From positions 62,001-126,000 of the forward strand of contig JACOUQ010000037.1 of NCBI GenBank assembly GCA_016177775.1: a DNA stretch of 64,000 nucleotides, in the 5' to 3' direction. Origin of the DNA: Geobacter sp. Its GTDB lineage: Bacteria > Desulfobacterota > Desulfuromonadia > Geobacterales > Geobacteraceae. The notes below the pieces were generated by a model. It was not told the origin of the DNA. It did not search any database and saw only the letters and a program-made list of their open reading frames with translations. A program made the translations under genes and the position numbers. This document shows positions 8,803 through 17,854 of the stretch, in pieces (within the stretch, counting starts at the first letter, position 1; each line of letters starts with the position of its first letter).

Positions 8803-9444
8803 ATGAAGACCAGATTTCTGCCGCTGATTCTCCTTATATCCGCGATTTTCCTCCCCGGTTGCGCATTGAAACTCGTGCCGCAGCAGACCGAAGCTGGGGT
8901 GATCAATCCACGGGACGATTCCCAGACCGTTTCAAAAAACGGTATCGCCATGACGGCTAGGGCAGCAGAAACCGATTTCTTTTCCTATAATCTCCAGATG
9001 AATCTGGCGGCATTTACCGTCACCATAGAAAATCATACCGATGGAGAAGTGGCTTTTTCCATAGACTCATTCCTCCTTCTCGACGACCAGGGTCGTCAGT
9101 ACTATGCCATCGCCCCGGAAAAGGTCAAGGAGATGGTCGCAAAGGACTCCTATTACCTGATCCCCTATCCTTATGTCGGCTTCTACTATCTCGAGGACTA
9201 TGAGAAGGCCTCATTCTACAATACCTTCAACTCTGACGTTCCCTATTATTACCAGGTATATCCGCAAGAGATCGCCACCAAGGCACTGCCGGTCGGCCCG
9301 ATCATCCCCGGGGGAAAGGTGCAGGGGTATGTCTATTTCAATATCGAGTTTTCCGGGAAGAAGGAAGTGAAGCTTTTTGCCTATCGGAAAAGCACTCCGA
9401 AATCGGCACCTCCTGATTTCGTTTTCCCCTTCAGGATTCAGTAA
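8803..9444 (+). CDS. Lipoprotein of unknown function
   Basis: A 213-residue protein with a type II signal peptide ending in the lipobox LPGC, so it should be lipid-anchored at about residue 21. The mature part is beta-rich (FTVTIENHTDGEVAFSIDSF) and resembles periplasmic domains that pack on envelope proteins. ATG 8803 is the start because GAAGGAGG lies nine bases upstream. It closes the three-gene envelope set and sits six bases before the Na/Pi transporter. Confidence 0.82.
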   Translation: MKTRFLPLILLISAIFLPGCALKLVPQQTEAGVINPRDDSQTVSKNGIAMTARAAETDFFSYNLQMNLAAFTVTIENHTDGEVAFSIDSFLLLDDQGRQYYAIAPEKVKEMVAKDSYYLIPYPYVGFYYLEDYEKASFYNTFNSDVPYYYQVYPQEIATKALPVGPIIPGGKVQGYVYFNIEFSGKKEVKLFAYRKSTPKSAPPDFVFPFRIQ

Positions 9445-9449
9445 GAAAG

Positions 9450-11090
9450 ATGTCCGAACCAAGCTCGTCTCTGGTCCTTTTGCTTGAAGCTTTGGGTGGT
9501 CTGGGCCTTTTCATCCTCGGGATGAAGACGATGTCCGACGGCCTGCAGAGACTGGCCGGAGACCGGTTCCGCAGGTTTCTGGAAATATCGACCGGAAATC
9601 GCCTGACAGCCCCGCTTTTCGGCGGGCTACTCGGTTTTTTGTTGCAGTCAAGCAGCGCGGCAGCCATCCTGATCGTTGGATTGGTCAACGCTGGACTGAT
9701 TTCGTTATACCAGGCACTTGCCGTTCTCCTTGGCACCGGGCTCGGCACGATTTTATCTGTACATTTTCTCACGCTTAAAATCCCATTTCTTTCCCTCCCT
9801 GCGATCTTCATCGGCGTTGTTCTGAAGTTTTTTTCCCAACGAAGGAAATCGGCCTATCTCGGCGATCTCCTGCTCGGTGCCGGACTTCTCTACTTCGGGC
9901 TCGAAACCATGGATGCCCATTTTTCGCCGCTGCGGGAAGAGGCTGTTTTCGGACACTACGATTTTCTCGTCTCATCACGCATTTACGCCTTGTTTTCCGG
10001 CGTCCTGCTGACGTTCATGGTCCAATCCGGCAGAACGGCAGTCGCGATCATCCTGGCCCTGGCTGCCAACGGCTTGCTCTCCCCCGAGGCAGGGGTCGCC
10101 ATGATATCCGGCGAGGCGCTCGGTACTGCCTGCATGGCGGCCATCGGCGCCATCGGCGGCTCCACCTCCGCCAAGCGAACAGTGGTCATCTATTTCCTGA
10201 TGAGTGCCGGTGCAGCTTTCCTGATGATACTGTTCGTAAGGCCTGTCGTCTCAATCGCCGAAACATTGCAGGGGGCGCCTCCTCTTGCCTTCACCACCAT
10301 TGCCTATGCCCATGCACTGTTCAATTGCTTCGTTCCACTCCTGTATCTCCCGTTTCTCGGGATGCTGACAAGGGTGGCACCTCGTATCTTTCCGACCATG
10401 GAAGTCAACGGGCGGATCGAGGCACGTCCCATGTATCTTGATCCGCGGGTGCTCAATACGCCGTCCGTCGCTCTCACCCTGGCCAAGAATGAGCTGGGTC
10501 GCATGGCGGAAACCGTTGTTTTGATGTATAACGATCTCGCGAGCCTCTTTCACCGCTACAATGCCCGTCAAGCCAGTCGTATCGTGCAGAGGGAAGAACT
10601 TCTCGACCTGCTTCAGAAGGACATTTCCCTCTTTCTCGTGAACCTTGGACGACAGCCGCTTCCCCCGGCGGCTGCGGAAGAACTCCCGATGCTTTTCCAG
10701 TCCCTTAACGCGCTGGAACAGATGGGAGACCGGATCGAGCAGATACTCGACTATCTGCAACGCAAAAAGGAAGAGCGGATCCGGTTTTCCGATGCAGCCA
10801 TGCACGAATTGAAACTACTCGCGGAAGCAGTGGAAAATCTTCTTTTCCTGGCCGCCGACTCCATCAGGGACCCTTCGCTTTCTGTTTCTGCCGCCACGGA
10901 TACCGCACTCCTCAAGAAAGAATGTGACGAGCTCACAGACAGGATTCAGGCAAACCACATGCAGCGCTTGAGCTCTGGGCAATGCACGGTCGCGGCTGGG
11001 CTGATATTCCTAGAGATACTCACCGCATTCGGCAAGGTGGCCGATCAGGCCCTCGTGCTTATCACGCTTACAACGAAAGAGCGCTCATGA
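9450..11090 (+). CDS. Na+/phosphate cotransporter with PhoU-like C-terminus
   Basis: A 546-residue inner-membrane protein of the NptA/PNaS family, importing phosphate with sodium. Two copies of the diagnostic repeat are visible: LQSSSAAAILIVGLVNAGLI near residue 65 and VQSGRTAVAIILALAANGLL near 190. About eight hydrophobic segments occupy residues 10-310. The C-terminal 230 residues are cytosolic helices like PhoU, which would sense or restrain uptake. It overlaps the Ppx/GppA gene by ATGA, which suggests that phosphate import and polyphosphate breakdown are produced together. Confidence 0.9.
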   Translation: MSEPSSSLVLLLEALGGLGLFILGMKTMSDGLQRLAGDRFRRFLEISTGNRLTAPLFGGLLGFLLQSSSAAAILIVGLVNAGLISLYQALAVLLGTGLGTILSVHFLTLKIPFLSLPAIFIGVVLKFFSQRRKSAYLGDLLLGAGLLYFGLETMDAHFSPLREEAVFGHYDFLVSSRIYALFSGVLLTFMVQSGRTAVAIILALAANGLLSPEAGVAMISGEALGTACMAAIGAIGGSTSAKRTVVIYFLMSAGAAFLMILFVRPVVSIAETLQGAPPLAFTTIAYAHALFNCFVPLLYLPFLGMLTRVAPRIFPTMEVNGRIEARPMYLDPRVLNTPSVALTLAKNELGRMAETVVLMYNDLASLFHRYNARQASRIVQREELLDLLQKDISLFLVNLGRQPLPPAAAEELPMLFQSLNALEQMGDRIEQILDYLQRKKEERIRFSDAAMHELKLLAEAVENLLFLAADSIRDPSLSVSAATDTALLKKECDELTDRIQANHMQRLSSGQCTVAAGLIFLEILTAFGKVADQALVLITLTTKERS

Positions 11091-11998
11091 GACCACTTAA
11101 GGCTGCAATCGATCTTGGGACTAATACTGTCCGGCTCCTCATCGGAACTGTGGATGAGCAGGGAGTGCATCCGGCGTTGCTGAAACGGGAGATCACGAGA
11201 CTGGGAGGAGGTTTCCGCAAAAACTCGGGTATATCGAGGGAGGCGTGCGAACGCACCATTGCCGCATTGCGGCTCTTTGCAGACGAGATTGGAAAGCGTG
11301 AGGTAACCAGGGTGCGGGCTGTCGCTACGAGTGCAGTCCGCGACGCCGCCAATGGTAATGAATTCGTGGCCGAAGTGCTGGAGCGGACCGGCATCAGACT
11401 TGAGGTAATCGACGGTGAGGAAGAAGGTTTATTGACTCTTCGCAGCGTGATTTCCGGCCTCGATGAAAAGTCTGGCGACCTTATGATCTTCGACATAGGG
11501 GGCGGGAGCACGGAGTACACCCTGGCCACCGATAGTTCGCCGCTCTTCACAGACAGCTTGCCGTTAGGCGTGGTCAGGCTGACCGAGGGAAAGAGGAGCG
11601 TAGAGGCCATGAGCGACAAGATTGAACGGGAGTTGGTCCGCTTGCAAGCAGAGATCGAAAGGAAAGGGCTGGTACAATATCTGCGGGATGCGACCCTGGT
11701 AGGCACGGCCGGCACAGCCACGACACTTGCCGCGATCGATCTGCGGCTGAAAACCTACGACTACCGTCAGGTCAACAACCACATTCTGTCCAGGGAGAAG
11801 ATTCTTGCCATCTACGAGCAGCTTCTCCCGCTCTCACCGGAGGAACGTCTTCATGTGCCGGGACTGGAAAAGGGGAGGGAAGACCTTATCATCGCGGGCA
11901 TTCTGCTCACCCTCAAAACCATGGAGATGTTCGGCTTCGAGCGGATGAAGGTCTCCGATTTCGGGTTGCTGGAAGGAGTGCTCCTTAGCATTGCCTGA
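11087..11998 (+). CDS. Exopolyphosphatase/pppGpp phosphohydrolase family protein
   Basis: A 303-residue Ppx/GppA protein of the actin-like ATPase superfamily. Visible motifs are AAIDLGTNTVRLLI (phosphate 1), AVATSAVRDA, IDGEEEGLLT, FDIGGGSTEYTL (phosphate 2) and GTAGTATTLAAIDL. It has only the short catalytic module and lacks the HD domain of long Ppx proteins. It hydrolyses polyphosphate ends or pppGpp; which one cannot be decided here. Translation starts in the stop of the Na/Pi cotransporter. Confidence 0.9.
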   Translation: MRPLKAAIDLGTNTVRLLIGTVDEQGVHPALLKREITRLGGGFRKNSGISREACERTIAALRLFADEIGKREVTRVRAVATSAVRDAANGNEFVAEVLERTGIRLEVIDGEEEGLLTLRSVISGLDEKSGDLMIFDIGGGSTEYTLATDSSPLFTDSLPLGVVRLTEGKRSVEAMSDKIERELVRLQAEIERKGLVQYLRDATLVGTAGTATTLAAIDLRLKTYDYRQVNNHILSREKILAIYEQLLPLSPEERLHVPGLEKGREDLIIAGILLTLKTMEMFGFERMKVSDFGLLEGVLLSIA

Positions 11999-12026
11999 AC
12001 TTTAACAATAATTTACGGAAAGGCTC

Positions 12027-12350
12027 TTAGCGCCCAGGCCCCCCGAAGGTCCGGATGTACATCAAAAGCGACTGCATTTCGACCGTGTCAGGGGCAAGGG
12101 CCTTTCCCTTCAGGACCTGCACGATGCAATTGTTGATCATGCCGGTCAGCCTCTCGTCGTTCTCGCTGGCAGCGGCCATTTCTAGCTTCTTTCCTCCCGG
12201 ATGGCAGGAAAAGCAGCTTTTCCCGCTCTTGCCCAGTTCCGGGCTACTGAAAAGCTCGCGTCCCCGATCCACTGAAACCTCATCCACGGCAAATACGGGC
12301 GAACCGGCCAGAAATATCGCACAAACGGAACATAACGCAAAAATGTTCAT
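12027..12350 (-). CDS. Small secreted c-type cytochrome
   Basis: A 107-residue periplasmic protein with a signal peptide (MNIFALCSVCAIFLAGSPVFA) and a single heme motif CFSCH near residue 45, with a cytochrome-c-like C-terminal helix (SLLMYIRTFGG) and candidate Met ligands downstream. It should be a one-heme electron carrier. ATG 12350 follows GGGAGG; a Met six codons upstream lacks such a site. It is alone on the minus strand, and its promoter region holds a 25-bp palindrome. Confidence 0.85.
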   Translation of the reverse strand: MNIFALCSVCAIFLAGSPVFAVDEVSVDRGRELFSSPELGKSGKSCFSCHPGGKKLEMAAASENDERLTGMINNCIVQVLKGKALAPDTVEMQSLLMYIRTFGGPGR

Positions 12351-12372
12351 GTATCCCTCCCGTTGCATTATC

Positions 12373-12413
12373 TTCAGCTAGTTGAATACTAGCTGAACAT
12401 TGCACGATGTCAA
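12373..12413 (-). promoter_or_regulatory. Promoter of the small cytochrome with embedded palindromic operator
   Basis: On the minus strand TTGACA (12408-12413) is followed after 16 bases by TAGTAT (12386-12391). A perfect 10-bp inverted repeat, TTCAGCTAGT-TGAAT-ACTAGCTGAA (12373-12397), covers the -10 box. This layout is typical of a repressor site. The palindrome begins 23 bases before the start codon. Confidence 0.55.
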
Positions 12414-12571
12414 ACTGACATATTGAGGCGCTTGCTCGGTCGAGATCTTCGGGCAACTCCCGAGTTGACAGGTGGTTTTGTATTGTAAATGTCATCGAAA
12501 TGGGTAAAATCACCAAGACGCTTTCGGTGAGCTAGCCGTGCTGCCCATCAATCTACTCTCCCGGGGTTTTC

Positions 12572-13369
12572 ATGTTTTTCTCTTTCCCTGTTCAGCTATT
12601 CGTCTTCATCTTTGGCTCCATCGTCGGCTCTTTTCTCAATGTCTGCATCCATCGCATCCCTTCGGGTCAATCGATCGTCACCCCCCCATCCCATTGCCCT
12701 TCATGCAACGAGAAGGTGAGACCCTACGACAATATCCCGCTTGTGAGCTGGCTTCTGCTTGGCGGGAAATGCCGTTTCTGTCGGGGACGCATATCTGTTC
12801 GCTATCCATTGGTCGAGCTTCTCACCGCGCTGCTTACGCTCTTCCTGTTCAGAAAATACGGCTTTTCCGCCGAATTTGCGATCCTCTTTCTCTTTTGCGC
12901 CGCCCTGATCATCATCACCTTCATTGATCTCGATCATCAAATCATTCCGGACGGTATCAGCCTGCCGGGAATCCCCCTCGGGTTTGCCTTCTCGTTTCTT
13001 CTTCCCCATGTGGGATGGAAGAACTCGCTCATCGGCATTCTCGTCGGTGGCGGCAGCCTGCTGGTCGTGGCCTCTGTCTATGAGCTTGTTACCAAAAAGG
13101 AGGGGATGGGGGGAGGCGACATCAAGCTCCTTGCCATGATGGGGGCGTTTCTCGGCTGGAAATCCATTCCTTTCATAATATTCGTCAGCTCGCTCCTGGG
13201 ATCGGTGATCGGGATTTCGGTCATGATCGCCCAAAGAAAGGATTCCAAGCTCGCCATACCCTTCGGCCCGTTCCTGGCCGCAGCGGCGATCATCTATATT
13301 TTTTATGGTGAAAACATTATCGCGTGGTATCTCAATGTCGGCACTGCCAGAGGATACCCCGCGCCATGA
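12572..13369 (+). CDS. pilD: Prepilin peptidase/N-methyltransferase
   Basis: An inner-membrane aspartic protease of 265 residues that cleaves and N-methylates type IV prepilins and type II secretion pseudopilins. The N-terminal methylase domain has the four-cysteine set CPSC and CRFC. The peptidase part has FIDLDHQIIPDGIS and GMGGGDIKLLAMMGAFLG, which carry the two catalytic aspartates. Seven or eight hydrophobic segments are seen. The stop overlaps the sensor kinase start by ATGA, an unusual neighbour that suggests regulation of pili or secretion. Confidence 0.95.
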   Translation: MFFSFPVQLFVFIFGSIVGSFLNVCIHRIPSGQSIVTPPSHCPSCNEKVRPYDNIPLVSWLLLGGKCRFCRGRISVRYPLVELLTALLTLFLFRKYGFSAEFAILFLFCAALIIITFIDLDHQIIPDGISLPGIPLGFAFSFLLPHVGWKNSLIGILVGGGSLLVVASVYELVTKKEGMGGGDIKLLAMMGAFLGWKSIPFIIFVSSLLGSVIGISVMIAQRKDSKLAIPFGPFLAAAAIIYIFYGENIIAWYLNVGTARGYPAP

Positions 13370-14883
13370 AAGGCTATCGTCCAAGCCTGACATTCTCCAT
13401 TCTCGCCTCACTCGCCTTTCTCCTCATCCTAACCTGGCTCCTGCTGAGCCTCATTTCATTCAAAACCGCGGAACAGGACCTGTTTGCCCAGAAAAGGGAG
13501 CATGCCAGGATAGTCCTGTCGATGCTCCTATCATACCGAGCCAATGGCAACATGTCATCTGCGGCCGACATTCATCCTGTTGCGCTGGAGAGGGTGGCAT
13601 CTCTTTCCGATTTTGCCGGTTTTGTGCTGATTGACAGCTCGGGAAGCCCGATGATGATGAAAGGTGAAATGAGCATGCCTGACAGGAGGCTTCATGAGGT
13701 TGCCGGAAGCGGCACACAGGTGGAGATGTTCTCCGATGACAGGCAAATTCTTTACATCTATGCGCCCATCATGGGGGGGGGCGCCGCCAGGCTTGCGCTT
13801 TCTCTCGAAGGTGAATTGACGCGCCTGCAACGATCTCGCCAGATATTTCTGGCCTATTTCGTCCTTGATTTCGCACTGCTCCTTCTTTTCGGGGCGCTCC
13901 TTCTCGGTCGTTTCATTGTAAGGCCTGTCCGCAGGCTGCTGAATGCCACGGAAAGGATAGCCGGGGGGGATTACTCCCACAGGGTGCAAGTGGAAGGGGG
14001 GAGAGAGATCGGCGAACTGGCGGAGTCCTTCAACGCCATGGTTGATGAATTGCGAAGGGAGCGGGACGAGGTGGAGCGACATGTCGCCTCGGTGCATACG
14101 GCCAACATAGAGTTGTTGCAGGCCCGGGCAGAAGCGATACGTTCGGAAAAGATGGCCTCTGTGGGGATTCTGGCTGCCGGCATGGCCCATGAAATAGGCA
14201 CTCCTCTTGCCGCGATCATGGGGTACGCCGGGATGCTTCGGGAAGAGCTGGCGAGCGACCCTGAAAAGACGGATTATCTTCGAAGGATTATAGATGACAG
14301 CGGACGGATCGACCGGATTGTCCGGGGACTCCTGGATTACGCCCGACCCACCAGAGGAGAGCTTGTTTCGGTCAATGCTGGAGATGTCATCAGCGAGGTC
14401 ATGGAACTGGCCGGGTCCCAGGGTTTGTTGAAACAAGCGGAAGCGTCGATGACGTTAGAGGACGGGCTCCCGATGGTAGTTGCTGACCGGGGGCAGTTGC
14501 AGCAGGTGCTGCTGAATCTCGTCATCAATGCCTGCGACGCAATGCCGCATGGGGGGCGCCTCGATGTCCGCGCCGTACTTGCGCAGCCGGATGACGGCGC
14601 CTGTGGGATCATTGCAAAAGGTGTGGCAGAGTCTTGCGTCAGGATCGACGTGACCGATTCCGGAGAGGGTATCGCTCCCGAGAATCTTGACAGGGTATTC
14701 GATCCCTTCTTCACCACAAAGGAGCCGGGGCGGGGAACAGGCCTCGGGCTTGCCCTCTCGGCTAGGATCATCGATTCCTTCGGTGGGCGGATTACGGTGG
14801 TGAGCGAGGTGGGGAAGGGGACCACCTTTACGGTATGGCTGCCGGTAAAGCAGGGACCAGGGACTGGACCCAAATGGGCCTAA
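13366..14883 (+). CDS. Membrane sensor histidine kinase (NtrB-like)
   Basis: A 505-residue kinase. TM1 (residues about 8-30) and TM2 (about 152-180) frame a periplasmic sensor of some 120 residues. A HAMP domain (VRPVRRLLNATERIAGGDYS), coiled coil, HisKA with His275 in AHEIGTPLAAIMG, and a full HATPase follow (NACDAMPHGG, DSGEGI, GRGTGLGLAL). It is cognate to the sigma-54 activator 23 bases downstream. It starts on the pilD stop, so its output may include pilus genes. The signal is unknown. Confidence 0.9.
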   Translation: MKGYRPSLTFSILASLAFLLILTWLLLSLISFKTAEQDLFAQKREHARIVLSMLLSYRANGNMSSAADIHPVALERVASLSDFAGFVLIDSSGSPMMMKGEMSMPDRRLHEVAGSGTQVEMFSDDRQILYIYAPIMGGGAARLALSLEGELTRLQRSRQIFLAYFVLDFALLLLFGALLLGRFIVRPVRRLLNATERIAGGDYSHRVQVEGGREIGELAESFNAMVDELRRERDEVERHVASVHTANIELLQARAEAIRSEKMASVGILAAGMAHEIGTPLAAIMGYAGMLREELASDPEKTDYLRRIIDDSGRIDRIVRGLLDYARPTRGELVSVNAGDVISEVMELAGSQGLLKQAEASMTLEDGLPMVVADRGQLQQVLLNLVINACDAMPHGGRLDVRAVLAQPDDGACGIIAKGVAESCVRIDVTDSGEGIAPENLDRVFDPFFTTKEPGRGTGLGLALSARIIDSFGGRITVVSEVGKGTTFTVWLPVKQGPGTGPKWA

Positions 14884-14906
14884 AGGGATAGGGACTAGGG
14901 AAAAGC

Positions 14907-16277
14907 ATGGAAAAGAAGAAACGGATACTCGTGGTGGACGACGAGGAGAACATGCGTCATATGCTTGCGGTGATGCTGCGCAAGCAGGGGTATGCCGTGG
15001 ACATGGCCGACAATGGCAGCCATGGTCTGGAGAAGGCCATTGCCGGCAAATATGATTTCATTCTGTGTGATATCAGGATGCCGGTGATGGACGGGGCCGC
15101 ATTTCTGCAGGCCGCAGCCGGGGCCGGCGTGCGCTCCACCATTATCATGATGTCAGCCTACGGCACTATGGAAACGGCCCTGGAGTGCATGAAGATGGGG
15201 GCTTACGATTACGTATCGAAGCCGTTCAGGAATGACGAAATCGTCCTTGTTCTCAGGAAGGCGGTTGAGCGGGAGCGGCTCAAGGCTGAGAATGAGCGAT
15301 TAAAAAAGGAGATTCTCCGGGAGTACAGGTTCGGCGACATCGTGAGCAAGTCCCCCCGGATGCAGGAGATATACGCCCAGATACGCAAGGTCTGCGAGCA
15401 CAAGACCACCGTGATGGTCCTGGGTGAGTCGGGAACTGGCAAGGAGCTGATTGCCAGGGCCATCCACTCGAGCGGCACCAGGCGCAGAGGCCCCTTTGTC
15501 GCGGTCAACTGCGCGGCCATTCCCGAAAACCTGATGGAAAGCGAACTGTTCGGTCACGCAAAGGGCGCTTTTACCGACGCAGTGGCCGACAAGGCCGGGC
15601 TGTTCGAGCAGGCGGACCGGGGAACCCTCTTTCTCGATGAAGTCGGTGAAATGCCTCTCTCGTTGCAAGTCAAGCTCCTGCGGGTATTGCAGGACGAGGA
15701 AATCCGGAGAGTCGGTGGCCAGGCGCCGATACGGGTGGACGTTAGGGTGGTTTCCGCCACATCCAGGAACCTGGATGAAGAGGTGCGGCAGGGGCGCTTC
15801 CGGGAAGACCTGTTTTACCGGCTGAACGTCTTTGCCATAAACGTGCCGCCGCTGCGGGAGCGGCCCGAGGATATCCCTCTGTTGGTGGAGCATTTTCTGG
15901 GAAAATTCGGCGAGAAGCTGGGGAAGCCAGGCATTCGCCCATCGGTGGAGACTTTGAGATGTCTTGGGCCTTACTCCTGGCCGGGCAATGTACGGGAACT
16001 GGAGAACTGCATCGAACGGGCACTTATTCTTTGCGAAGGGGATACGCTGGAGGTGGATTGTCTGCCGGAAGTCGTGCGGGGAGGTGCTGCTGCTTCCACA
16101 ATCCCGCAGCACTCGGAAGAAAACCTCTCCCTTAAAAGGGCAGGGGAGGCCCTGGAGAGGGAATATATTTCAAGGGCTCTTGCAGTGACCGGAGGCAACA
16201 AGACGCGTGCTGCGAAATTGCTGGAGATCAGCCTGCGGGGGCTTATTTACAAGATGAAGGAATACGGGATGGAATGA
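14907..16277 (+). CDS. NtrC-family sigma-54-dependent response regulator
   Basis: A 456-residue activator with receiver (Asp55 in CDIRMPVMDG), AAA+ domain (Walker A GESGTGKE, FLDEVGEMP Walker B, arginine-finger region PPLRERPEDIP) and Fis-type HTH (GNKTRAAKLLEISLRGL). The sigma-54 contact loop reads GAFTDA rather than GAFTGA. It pairs with the upstream NtrB-like kinase. Targets are not visible. It could be a PilR-like regulator given pilD in the operon, but no pilin gene is present. Confidence 0.9.
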   Translation: MEKKKRILVVDDEENMRHMLAVMLRKQGYAVDMADNGSHGLEKAIAGKYDFILCDIRMPVMDGAAFLQAAAGAGVRSTIIMMSAYGTMETALECMKMGAYDYVSKPFRNDEIVLVLRKAVERERLKAENERLKKEILREYRFGDIVSKSPRMQEIYAQIRKVCEHKTTVMVLGESGTGKELIARAIHSSGTRRRGPFVAVNCAAIPENLMESELFGHAKGAFTDAVADKAGLFEQADRGTLFLDEVGEMPLSLQVKLLRVLQDEEIRRVGGQAPIRVDVRVVSATSRNLDEEVRQGRFREDLFYRLNVFAINVPPLRERPEDIPLLVEHFLGKFGEKLGKPGIRPSVETLRCLGPYSWPGNVRELENCIERALILCEGDTLEVDCLPEVVRGGAAASTIPQHSEENLSLKRAGEALEREYISRALAVTGGNKTRAAKLLEISLRGLIYKMKEYGME

Positions 16278-16279
16278 AG

Positions 16280-16361
16280 GCGGGCAAATGGCAACAGGCA
16301 ATGGGCAAAATGAAAAACTTCTCGAGAATTTTTTGCCTATTGCCTGTTGCCTATTGCCCGC
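16280..16361. repeat. Long palindrome built of GGCAA/TTGCC units
   Basis: Arms of 31 bases (16280-16310 and 16331-16361) match at 28 positions, with a 20-base loop. The arms are runs of GGCAAxx units. The right arm overlaps the 3' end of the rlmD-like gene, supplying its last residues and TAG stop on the minus strand. A related half copy lies at 30367-30397. Likely a small mobile palindrome; it may also act as a bidirectional terminator. Confidence 0.7.
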
Positions 16362-17758
16362 ATCATCACCGCCACATTTTCTATATGCGCCGTGTTGGGG
16401 AACATGTCTACCGGCTGGATCTCCCGCGTATGGTAGCCGAGCTTGTCTAGCAGGGCTAGGTCGCGGGCTAGCGACTGCGGCGAGCAGGAGACGTAGATAA
16501 TCTTATTCGGCCCGAGGGCGGCCACGTCCCGCAGCACCCCTTCCTCGCATCCCTTGCGCGGCGGGTTGAGTACGACGAGATCGACACTTTCCCCCTCCTC
16601 GCGAAGCTCTTCCAGCAGTTTTCCCGCATCTCCGGCCTCGAACCGGCAGTTTTTTATCCGGTTGATCTTGGCATTCTGCTCCGCATCCTTCACCGCGGAT
16701 TCGACGATCTCGAAACCATGTACAGCCTTTGCGCCGTTGGCCAGGAACAACGATAATCCGCCGACCCCGCAATACAGGTCCACTACCGTTTCCGTCCCTG
16801 TCATATCCGCCCATTCCCTGACCTTGCCGTAGAGAATACTGGCGCCGCCGCTGTTGACCTGAAAGAAGGAGCGGGGGGAGATGGCGAAGGCTACCTCTCC
16901 CAGTCTTTCGGTGATCGTCTTCTGCTTGGTAAGGAACTTGTCCTCCTGTCCCAGGACCACGTTGCCGGTGGATGCGTTGACGTTCTGCGCCACGACCCGG
17001 ACCTCGGGCACCTGCTCCATCAGGAAGCGCCCAAGGTGATGGATTTCGTTGTAGCTGCGCCAGGCAGTAACGAAAACCACCATGGCGGTCCCTTCCGCTT
17101 CAGAGACCCGGATCACCACGTAGCGTAACAGCCCGTTTTCGGTTCTCGGATGGTATACCGGCACCTTACCCTTAGTGATGCCGAGCTTTATGGCGCGGAC
17201 AATTTTGTTGATGAGTGGGTGGTGCAGCGGACAGTCGCCGATGTCGACCACATTGTGGGTATGTCTGGCGTAGATGCCGATGACCGGCGAGGAAAAGGTG
17301 CCCGACACCACCAGCTTGGCGCTGTTGCGATAACCGAGCGGGGAGGGGGAGGGGAGCGGCTCGTGTATAGGCACGCGGGAGAGGGGAGGAAACTTTCTGA
17401 TCTCGTTGATGACCAGCTGCCGCTTCTGGCGGAGTTGGGCCGGATAGCCGAGGGCCATGAGCGGACAACCCTCGCACTCCGCGCAGACCTTGCAGGCTGG
17501 CCGTTTCAGGCGGTCAGGGGACGCCTCCAGGATTTTTACCGGCTTGGCGTAGCATACCCGCCGCCCGGCAGTTTCGATTCTGACGCTAGCCTTCTCGCCG
17601 GGAAAGACGCAAGGGGCCTTGACTTGCGTCCCTTCATGCTCCCCAACTCCGAAACCGTCCTCGTCCAGATATGCAACGGAAAGGGTTATGAGCGCCCCTT
17701 TTTTCAGGGAGGCTTCCGAAATGGGCTTTTCTTGTCTGGCTACAGTTTTTCGTTTCAT
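16337..17758 (-). CDS. Second TrmA-family rRNA (uracil-5-)-methyltransferase
   Basis: A 473-residue RlmD/RumA-like enzyme. TRAM-like N-terminus (LDEDGFGVGEHEGTQVKAP), an iron-sulphur cysteine group (ACKVCAECEGCPLMALG), SAM motif DLYCGVGGLSLFLA and catalytic IYVSCSPQSLARDLALLD with the nucleophilic Cys. The C-terminal MFPNTAHIENVAVM is also typical. The ATG at 17758 is chosen because the sequence before it is antisense to ispG. The last residues come from a palindromic repeat. With the copy at 3.8 kb, the pair may cover two different rRNA uridines. Confidence 0.9.
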   Translation of the reverse strand: MKRKTVARQEKPISEASLKKGALITLSVAYLDEDGFGVGEHEGTQVKAPCVFPGEKASVRIETAGRRVCYAKPVKILEASPDRLKRPACKVCAECEGCPLMALGYPAQLRQKRQLVINEIRKFPPLSRVPIHEPLPSPSPLGYRNSAKLVVSGTFSSPVIGIYARHTHNVVDIGDCPLHHPLINKIVRAIKLGITKGKVPVYHPRTENGLLRYVVIRVSEAEGTAMVVFVTAWRSYNEIHHLGRFLMEQVPEVRVVAQNVNASTGNVVLGQEDKFLTKQKTITERLGEVAFAISPRSFFQVNSGGASILYGKVREWADMTGTETVVDLYCGVGGLSLFLANGAKAVHGFEIVESAVKDAEQNAKINRIKNCRFEAGDAGKLLEELREEGESVDLVVLNPPRKGCEEGVLRDVAALGPNKIIYVSCSPQSLARDLALLDKLGYHTREIQPVDMFPNTAHIENVAVMMRAIGNRQ

Positions 17759-17854
17759 GGGATTTACTAAAGCGGAAAATCGGGGGTGTGTCAATGGGTT
17801 TGTGTCGAATGCCTCCTTGATTTTTCGCGCCCCTTTGGAGTAATATGCCCTGCT

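Noticed and set aside
13555..14436. Minus-strand frame of 293 codons under the NtrB-like kinase
   Set aside because: Antisense shadow; the kinase reading is supported by HAMP, HisKA and HATPase motifs.
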